Assembly: GCA_028716085.1 (NCBI GenBank)
Contig: JAQUQM010000006.1
Location: 1 to 43,204, forward strand
Source of the DNA: Dehalococcoidia bacterium
GTDB lineage: Bacteria > Chloroflexota > Dehalococcoidia > GIF9 > UBA5629
Length of the DNA stretch: 43,204 nt
Reading direction: 5' to 3'
Under the pieces are notes generated by a model that was given only the letters and a program-made list of their open reading frames with translations, searched no databases and had not been told where the DNA came from. Each line of letters starts with the position of its first letter. Position 1 is the stretch's first letter. Below, in pieces: positions 36,836 to 43,204 of the stretch. Both the position numbers and the translations under genes were made by a program.

Positions 36836-37597
36836 TTATGTTCGCACATTAATTATGTGCGATGCGACTTCTACGAAGCCTTCGCCGGCTTCGTGATCGC
36901 TGATATACATGGAGGATTTGCGGAGTATCCTGCTGTCGGCAGCGGGTATATTTGGGTTGGGAATCAGGATGCTGAGGGGAAATAGTTTGAACAATGGAAG
37001 GTCTGTCATGGAATCGCCTACCACCAGCACCTCATTTTTCCCCAGCTTTCCCAAATTCATCCGACCCAGCAGCTTCAACAGAGTTTTACCTTTGTCGATG
37101 CCCTTCGGCATGAGGTGCAGTATATAGGTGGAGTCAAGCAGTTGAACATCTTTTAATCCCTTTTTCAGTTCCCCGGCGGGTATGCCTTCGGCCCAAAAGA
37201 CAACATCGATCAGCCTCTCACTGTTGTCCTCGCGTTCCCGGATACGGTCCGGATACCTGGACTTCAACTGCTCCAGTGCCTTGAGCGCGGGCCGGCGTGA
37301 ATAACCCAGGTCAACCAATCCGCCGTCAGGTGTGAGCCTGGCAACGGCGCCATTCTCGGAGATAAGCGGACCGCCGATGCCCAGACCGACGGCCATCCTG
37401 ACCAGCATGGGATCGGTGCGGCCGGAAACCAGCCCCACCATAATGCCGCTCTGCTGCAGCCTGTTGATAACATTCTGCACAGCAGGGCTGAGATCATCCC
37501 CTCCGGTGTTCAGCGTGCCGTCCACGTCCGCCATGACGAGCCTGATGCGGCGTGCCGCTTGGGGAGTGATATTGCGGTAAGACTGTGCCATTGGCAT
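36836..37597 (-). CDS. HAD hydrolase, Cof/archaeal phosphoglycolate phosphatase-like
   Basis: RLVMADVDGTLNTGGDDL, GLVSGRTDPM, VLVVGDSMTDLPLFKL. Confidence 0.85.
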   Translation of the reverse strand: MPMAQSYRNITPQAARRIRLVMADVDGTLNTGGDDLSPAVQNVINRLQQSGIMVGLVSGRTDPMLVRMAVGLGIGGPLISENGAVARLTPDGGLVDLGYSRRPALKALEQLKSRYPDRIREREDNSERLIDVVFWAEGIPAGELKKGLKDVQLLDSTYILHLMPKGIDKGKTLLKLLGRMNLGKLGKNEVLVVGDSMTDLPLFKLFPLSILIPNPNIPAADSRILRKSSMYISDHEAGEGFVEVASHIINVRT

Positions 37598-37758
37598 AAC
37601 ATATTAACGCAGCTATGACAGGCGGTCAAAGCCGTGAGCGGCAGCCGGCGAACACCGGCAGCGTGCCGGTAATATTGTCAGGGCAGGTTATTATTGCTAC
37701 TATCAGTAGAACGGGAAACGGTCTATAATACGAAAAACGCCGTGTCCGGCAGGGATTT

Positions 37759-38487
37759 ATGTCGTCCCGGGAGCAAGCATTGATGCAACCGAGTGTAAAA
37801 TTAGATAAAGTCACCAAGATTTACCGCATGGACCATACAGAGGTCATAGCGCTCAGGGATATATCGCTGGAAGTCTTTCCCGGTGAGTTTATCGTGCTGC
37901 TCGGCCCCAGCGGCTCGGGGAAAACTACGCTGCTCAATTTGATCGGCGGGCTGGATGTACCGACCTCCGGGCTGGTGGAGGTCAACGGCATCAACATCTC
38001 CAAGATGAGCAGGTCGCAGCTTACGGAATACCGGCGGCGACAGATCGGTTTCATCTTTCAGTTCTTCAACTTGATCCCCACATTAAACGCCAGGGAAAAC
38101 GTGGAGTTTGCCGCCGAGCTTGCCAAAAATCCCATGACTCCTGAGACGCTGCTTAAAGAAGTGGGACTGGACCAGCGCATGGAACATTTCCCCGGCGAGC
38201 TGTCCGGCGGTGAAAACCAGCGCGTGGCCATTGCACGCGCCCTGGCAACCGATCCCCCTGTTATTCTCTGCGACGAACCCACCGGCAGCCTCGATTTCGA
38301 AACGGGCAAGCGTATCTTCAAGCTGCTGCGTACGCTCAACCAGTCCAGCCACAAGACGGTTATAGTGGTTACGCACAACGCCCCCGTAGGAGCCATAGCA
38401 GACCGGCTGATACGCATGAGGGACGGCCGGATAGTGGAAATGATGGCGAACGAGCATCCGCTCGACCCTGATTTACTGGAATGGTAA
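37759..38487 (+). CDS. ABC transporter ATP-binding protein (MacB/LolD-like)
   Basis: LLGPSGSGKTTLLNLIGGLD, ELSGGENQRVAIARALATDPPVILCDEPTGSLD. Confidence 0.93.
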   Translation: MSSREQALMQPSVKLDKVTKIYRMDHTEVIALRDISLEVFPGEFIVLLGPSGSGKTTLLNLIGGLDVPTSGLVEVNGINISKMSRSQLTEYRRRQIGFIFQFFNLIPTLNARENVEFAAELAKNPMTPETLLKEVGLDQRMEHFPGELSGGENQRVAIARALATDPPVILCDEPTGSLDFETGKRIFKLLRTLNQSSHKTVIVVTHNAPVGAIADRLIRMRDGRIVEMMANEHPLDPDLLEW

Positions 38488-40946
38488 AGGTTCCAAGGTT
38501 ATTCCTGAAATCGCTGCGCGACCTGTGGAAGGGCAGAATCCAGTACGGCGCGGTATCACTGATTATATTCATCGGCATTTTAATCTTCGTCTGCTGCTAT
38601 GAAGCTTACCTGAATCTGAATTTGTCCTATAACGTTTTCTACGACCGCCTTAATATGGCCGATTACTGGATCTCGGTTGACGGCGTGAGCCGCAATGCCG
38701 TCAAAGACATGAACGAGATAGCCGGCGTTGACGCTTACGGACGCATAGTAGAAGACCTCTTTATTGATATGGGAGGAGAGAGTGGTGAAAAGGTGGTGGG
38801 CAGGGTTATCTCGTTGCCCGAGAACGAGATGCCCGGTGTCAACAGGGTGGAGATCGAGGTCGGTAACTATTTCAGCAGGTCGTCCGGGCGTGAAATCCTG
38901 GTGGAAAGGCATTTTGCCACCTACTACGGCCTCGAACCAGGCGACTGGCTGACGCTGGAATACGACCAGGTCAAGATGCGCTTCCATATCAGGGGCATCG
39001 TAATGAGCCCGGAACATATCTGGATAGTGAAGAGCGCCCAGGAGCCTATGCCCACACCCCGCACATTCGGCGTGATTTTCATGCCGCTGAGGAACGCCGA
39101 GAGAATATTCAACATGGAAGGTATGGTCAACGAGATTACCATGTCCATTGCGCCCGACAAGGACCCAGATAAGATCATGGACCAGGTGAAAACGATCCTG
39201 GAACGCAATTATATAAAGCGGATGACTTCCAAGGACGACCCGGTTATTTTACAGAACCGGCGCATAGATATTGTGCAGGGATTACGCACCGCCTATATGA
39301 CGGCGAGAAAAGACCTGCCGGTGGTGCAGATACTCAGACAGGACATGGAGCAATTTGCCATGCTGGCCTTCCTCTTCCCCATGCTGTTCCTGGCAATGGC
39401 CTCGCTGACCATTTATGTGCTGCTTAACCGGCTGGTGGAATCACAGCGTATCCAGATCGGGCTGATGCGCGCCATGGGTTACGGGCAGAATATCATTGTG
39501 TTTCACTACCTGGGATTCGCCCTGGTTGTCGGGGTCGTGGGCTCGATGTTAGGGGTAATCGTGGGACATTTCCTGGCCAACAGCCTGACCGAGTTTTACA
39601 TTGCGCAGTTGAATATACCTATTATTGAGACCGAGGTGCACTGGGGTACCATACTGGCGGGGATACTAACCGGCCTGTCCATACCGCTGATTGCGGGTTT
39701 AGTACCCGCCCTGTCAGCCATCAGCATACAGCCAGCGGAGGCCATGCGGCCCCCGGCGCCGGGAGGCGGCAACAGGTTTGTAATGAAGGCACTGACGTTT
39801 ATACTCAAACCGTTTCCCTACTTCATTAAAATGCCTGTGCGTAATATTTTGCGTAATTTCAGGCGCAGCCTGTTCATGGCCTCGGGCATCGCCTCAGCCA
39901 TCATCATGGTGCTGGTGGCTATGTCTTTCGTGGACGCGGTGGACGAGGCATTTGCCCTGCAGTGGAATACCATTGAAAAATATGACGCCCTGATACACCT
40001 GCAGGGCGAGGGCGCTGCTTCCAATGTAAGCCTGATCAGCCACCTGGACGGGATCGCAGGTGCCGAGGCGGTGCTGGATATACCGTATCGCATACGCTTT
40101 CGGGATAAAAAAATCGATACCAGCATAGAGGGCATACCGGAAAACTCGACCATGCTTCACCTGATTGAGCAGGACAGGACACGCATAGATGTGACCGCCG
40201 ACGGCATCCTGCTGCCCTATTCCTATAAAGACAAGCTGGGGGCGGAAGTAGGCGATATTCTGAGGCTGGAGCCGCTCACCGGCACGCTGGGTGAAACAGA
40301 TAAAAGGCTGGCGGGATTTGTCTGGTCGTATATCGGCGGCAGGGCATATATGCCGCTGAGGGAGGTGCAGAAGCTGCAGCGCGACTTCGGCGCAGCGAGC
40401 GCCATCATGGTCAGGTTCGACGGTGAGCTGGAGCCGTATACTCTGAAAAGGATCTACAATATGCCGCAGGTTGCCTCCATCGAGATCGTAGCTGATACTA
40501 AAAAAATGATCGATGAACAGATGGGATTTTTCTGGGTCATGATCGGGATTATGCTGCTTATGGGCACGGCACTGGGGGCGGCGATCATTTTCAACGGCGT
40601 GATGGTCAATATAACGCAGCGCACCAGGGAGATGGCCGTTATGCGCGCGGTGGGCTTGGGAGACAGGATGCTGGCCTTCATGATCTCGTTGGAGAACATC
40701 ATGATCGCTGCCATCGGAGTGGTAATGGGCATACCTGCTGGCAAATATATAAGCAACATGTTTTTCCAGGCGATGTCCACCAGCGCCGAAGATGTGATCA
40801 GCATGGCGCCGCCGGAGGTGTCGATGCGTTCTTATATCATAGCGGTCGTTGCAGCGGTGGTGATCATGCTGATATCGCAGATACCCCCCATTATGCAGAT
40901 CATCCACCAGAACCTGGCCACCGTCACCAAGGAATGGAGCGAGTAG
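38481..40946 (+). CDS. FtsX-like ABC permease with two permease modules
   Basis: LVESQRIQIGLMRAMGYGQNIIVFHYLGFA and ITQRTREMAVMRAVGLGDRMLAFMISLEN FtsX motifs; 7-bp overlap with the ATPase gene. Confidence 0.9.
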   Translation: MVKVPRLFLKSLRDLWKGRIQYGAVSLIIFIGILIFVCCYEAYLNLNLSYNVFYDRLNMADYWISVDGVSRNAVKDMNEIAGVDAYGRIVEDLFIDMGGESGEKVVGRVISLPENEMPGVNRVEIEVGNYFSRSSGREILVERHFATYYGLEPGDWLTLEYDQVKMRFHIRGIVMSPEHIWIVKSAQEPMPTPRTFGVIFMPLRNAERIFNMEGMVNEITMSIAPDKDPDKIMDQVKTILERNYIKRMTSKDDPVILQNRRIDIVQGLRTAYMTARKDLPVVQILRQDMEQFAMLAFLFPMLFLAMASLTIYVLLNRLVESQRIQIGLMRAMGYGQNIIVFHYLGFALVVGVVGSMLGVIVGHFLANSLTEFYIAQLNIPIIETEVHWGTILAGILTGLSIPLIAGLVPALSAISIQPAEAMRPPAPGGGNRFVMKALTFILKPFPYFIKMPVRNILRNFRRSLFMASGIASAIIMVLVAMSFVDAVDEAFALQWNTIEKYDALIHLQGEGAASNVSLISHLDGIAGAEAVLDIPYRIRFRDKKIDTSIEGIPENSTMLHLIEQDRTRIDVTADGILLPYSYKDKLGAEVGDILRLEPLTGTLGETDKRLAGFVWSYIGGRAYMPLREVQKLQRDFGAASAIMVRFDGELEPYTLKRIYNMPQVASIEIVADTKKMIDEQMGFFWVMIGIMLLMGTALGAAIIFNGVMVNITQRTREMAVMRAVGLGDRMLAFMISLENIMIAAIGVVMGIPAGKYISNMFFQAMSTSAEDVISMAPPEVSMRSYIIAVVAAVVIMLISQIPPIMQIIHQNLATVTKEWSE

Positions 40947-40979
40947 GCCTGTTATATTGCGCCTTATATAGATTGTCTG

Positions 40980-41753
40980 TTATTGACGCGAGGAAACCGA
41001 ACGGGAAAGAATTTTATCCCTTATGGAGCGGGGCAGGATTCTTGCCAGTGCGATTCCCATCGTCAGGTTAAAGGGGAACAGGTATTCCCTGGTTTCCGAC
41101 TTCAAAGCTTTCAAGATGTGGTGGGCTGCTTCATCCAAACTCATGGTAAAAGCCTTAGGCATGCCATGGTGTTTATTCCTCTCCGTAATCACGAAGCCGG
41201 GGCAGATGGTGAGCACCCTGATATTGTAGGGCTTCAATGCGATCCTGGCGGCATCGAGGAAGGTGCGGCATGCCGCCTTAGCTGCTGAATATTGGCCCTG
41301 AGAGGGAAGCCCCAGGAAACCGGCCAGCGAATTGGTATGGGCAATGACCCCTCCTGAAGGTTGTGTTTTCATCTGCTGTACCAGCGGGCAGAAGAAATTA
41401 ACCATAGAATAGTAGTTTAGACGCATGTTTTTCTTAATATCCTCAGGCGTGGCCGTGGCGATACTGAGCGAAGGGCCGGCGCCAACGTTGAGCAACGCTA
41501 TGTCGATTCGTCCGAAGCGAAGAATTGCCTCCTGAACGATCTTAGCCGCCTGTTGCTCATCCAGGGCATCACCCACCAGGACTAGGGCTTCGCTACCGTT
41601 CTGGCTAATGGTTTCCGCGGCTTCTAGCAGCCGCTCCTCGCGCCGCGCGGTGATTACGATACGGTTATGTTTATGGCTCAGTGCCACCGCCACAGCTTTG
41701 CCGATGCCGGATGAAGCCCCGGTGATGAGGATTACTTTTTCTTCCAGATCCAT
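40980..41753 (-). CDS. SDR family NAD(P)-dependent oxidoreductase
   Basis: VILITGASSGIGKAVAVAL; QYSAAKAACRTFLDAARIAL (YxxxK). Confidence 0.9.
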   Translation of the reverse strand: MDLEEKVILITGASSGIGKAVAVALSHKHNRIVITARREERLLEAAETISQNGSEALVLVGDALDEQQAAKIVQEAILRFGRIDIALLNVGAGPSLSIATATPEDIKKNMRLNYYSMVNFFCPLVQQMKTQPSGGVIAHTNSLAGFLGLPSQGQYSAAKAACRTFLDAARIALKPYNIRVLTICPGFVITERNKHHGMPKAFTMSLDEAAHHILKALKSETREYLFPFNLTMGIALARILPRSIRDKILSRSVSSRQ

Positions 41754-41844
41754 GGCAGGTTCTCCTTTTCTGAAAATCTGCGTGCGTGCAAATAGAAGGC
41801 AAACGTATTATACCAGACAGGATTTGACGACCGGTCAAGGTCGG

Positions 41845-43155
41845 CTATTTTTGGATCGAATAGGTTATTTTGCTGTTGTAGGACTTGCTCAATGTCTCCG
41901 GTACGGGCTGGCCGGAATCCTCTTTCCACTCGCCGCCGAAAGCTTTGCTGATACCTTCCATCAGGGTTGCATAAAGCTCGACGACGCCCCTGCTACTGGC
42001 GGGCCCTGTAAACGACAACGTCACCGGTAATGGCTCATATTCATCATTTAATGAGAGAGTGGTCGAACTGAATTTGCCTGAGTATTTGAGATCCAGGGTG
42101 AATGATCTCCCCTGTCCCGCAGCAATCGCCTGTGCATTGACGTCAAATGTTCCCGTAAATATATTGTTGATATACAAACCCTGCATCGTCACCGCGGCAT
42201 TTCCACTGAGTTGCCCGCCACTGGCACTAACGTTCACCGGCACAGTCTGGTTTACGTTGATTTTATTATCGCTGTCTATTTCTACTGATATTTTGGGTAG
42301 AATCTCGGCCACGTACAAATTAATAAAGTTATCTATGTTTACATTGGAAGATCCGCTGCCGCTGATGAACTGTCCTTCTGTCAGTGTGAAAGGCGGGTCT
42401 ATAAGCTGAGATATCGTGGGAGTAGAGCTTGATGCTTTATCCCCCGCTCGGCTGAGCTGTGAAATGGTGTTGCCCAGCACCTGCTGCCAATTGTGACGAA
42501 CGTATTCAGCATCCTGCCTTATCTGGTTGAGCATCGATTGCCTGACCCTGTCTACGAACGCACTGTCGAAACCTCTGTTACCGGCTGCCCGGCGGATATC
42601 TCCTTCCAAGATCAGGTCCATAATAGCGTCCGGATTTTTACCCGGGCCTGCGGCCAGGAATGTAAGGAGGATACTGCCGTGATTCAAGTTTCTGATCTCG
42701 TTTCTCACTTCATTGAGCGCGACATTCTTGACGTTGCCCAGTGTCTGGTTGAGAACACTGTTAAGCGCGAACCTTGTTATATTCCTTGAAGTCAAATTGT
42801 TGGCTGCCCGGTTCAGGCCGTCATGCGCCTGCTGCAGCGCCGCCAGAAGCCTGTCCAGCTCATGCTTGCGGCCCATCCATTCGCTCGGCGTCATCCCCAG
42901 CTCAGTGGGACCGGTGCCGTATAACCTGTCACGCTCGGCGCTCAAGGCATCTATCTGTTCATTAAGCCGGTTTGCCTCGCTCCTTAATGCATCTCGGGCT
43001 TTCCTGGCGCTGTCATCCAGTTGTGCCAGGTCGTTCAGTCGGCTGGCTGTCCGCCAGGCACCAAAGTTACCCATCTGCAGCTCAAGATAGGCAGCGGCGA
43101 AGGGAGCCAGCTGGCGGGGAAGAAGAACCCCTGTAACCTTTTGTGGTAGATTCAC
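41845..43155 (-). CDS. Hypothetical protein, coiled-coil N-terminal region; 5' end may lie outside window
   Basis: Long ORF ending 41845. The frame stays open upstream of the GTG at 43155 to the window edge, so the true start may be beyond 43204. Confidence 0.55.
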   Translation of the reverse strand: MNLPQKVTGVLLPRQLAPFAAAYLELQMGNFGAWRTASRLNDLAQLDDSARKARDALRSEANRLNEQIDALSAERDRLYGTGPTELGMTPSEWMGRKHELDRLLAALQQAHDGLNRAANNLTSRNITRFALNSVLNQTLGNVKNVALNEVRNEIRNLNHGSILLTFLAAGPGKNPDAIMDLILEGDIRRAAGNRGFDSAFVDRVRQSMLNQIRQDAEYVRHNWQQVLGNTISQLSRAGDKASSSTPTISQLIDPPFTLTEGQFISGSGSSNVNIDNFINLYVAEILPKISVEIDSDNKINVNQTVPVNVSASGGQLSGNAAVTMQGLYINNIFTGTFDVNAQAIAAGQGRSFTLDLKYSGKFSSTTLSLNDEYEPLPVTLSFTGPASSRGVVELYATLMEGISKAFGGEWKEDSGQPVPETLSKSYNSKITYSIQK

Positions 43156-43204
43156 CAGAAACCGGGCGCCCTTTTTGATAGCGGACCAGAGACCGCGGGC
43201 TGAG

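Noticed and set aside
39894-40907. 337-aa minus-strand ORF
   Set aside because: Antisense to the FtsX-like permease; His/Arg-rich shadow translation without motifs.

Overview
Chromosomal segment, probably bacterial. I lean towards a Chloroflexota/Dehalococcoidia-type anaerobe, but this is inference from gene content and not proven. It is densely coding on both strands, with about 33 supportable protein genes. I saw no rRNA, tRNA, CRISPR array, transposase or phage module. Recognisable content: a NERD-domain helicase, PAC2 protein, tandem Ig/PKD-like lipoproteins, ADP-forming acyl-CoA synthetase alpha-like protein, MoxR/VWA (NorQ/NorD-like) pair, radical SAM/SPASM + DUF5752 + His-His-repeat protein cluster, 5'-nucleotidase, a tight KamA/ATP-grasp/ATP-grasp/GNAT operon, AlkD, two TPR lipoproteins, a homocitrate-synthase-family protein (candidate Re-citrate synthase), a six-repeat fibronectin-like surface protein, M20 peptidase, rubrerythrin, two ABC systems, an ArsA-type ATPase, a Cas4-like/DUF2779 protein, an MBL hydrolase, a HAD phosphatase and two SDRs. 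Main leads: (1) the KamA + two D-Ala-D-Ala-ligase-like + GNAT operon behind a near-consensus promoter, a candidate beta-amino-acid (beta-lysine-type) peptide or conjugate pathway; (2) the rSAM/SPASM + DUF5752 + HH-repeat cluster; (3) two degenerate 7-bp-periodic, strand-asymmetric inverted-repeat elements in convergent intergenic gaps flanking an ABC transporter block; (4) an ABC-2 permease fused to a PrsW/CPBP-like intramembrane protease domain. All functional statements come from reading the sequence and remembered family motifs; no searches were run.
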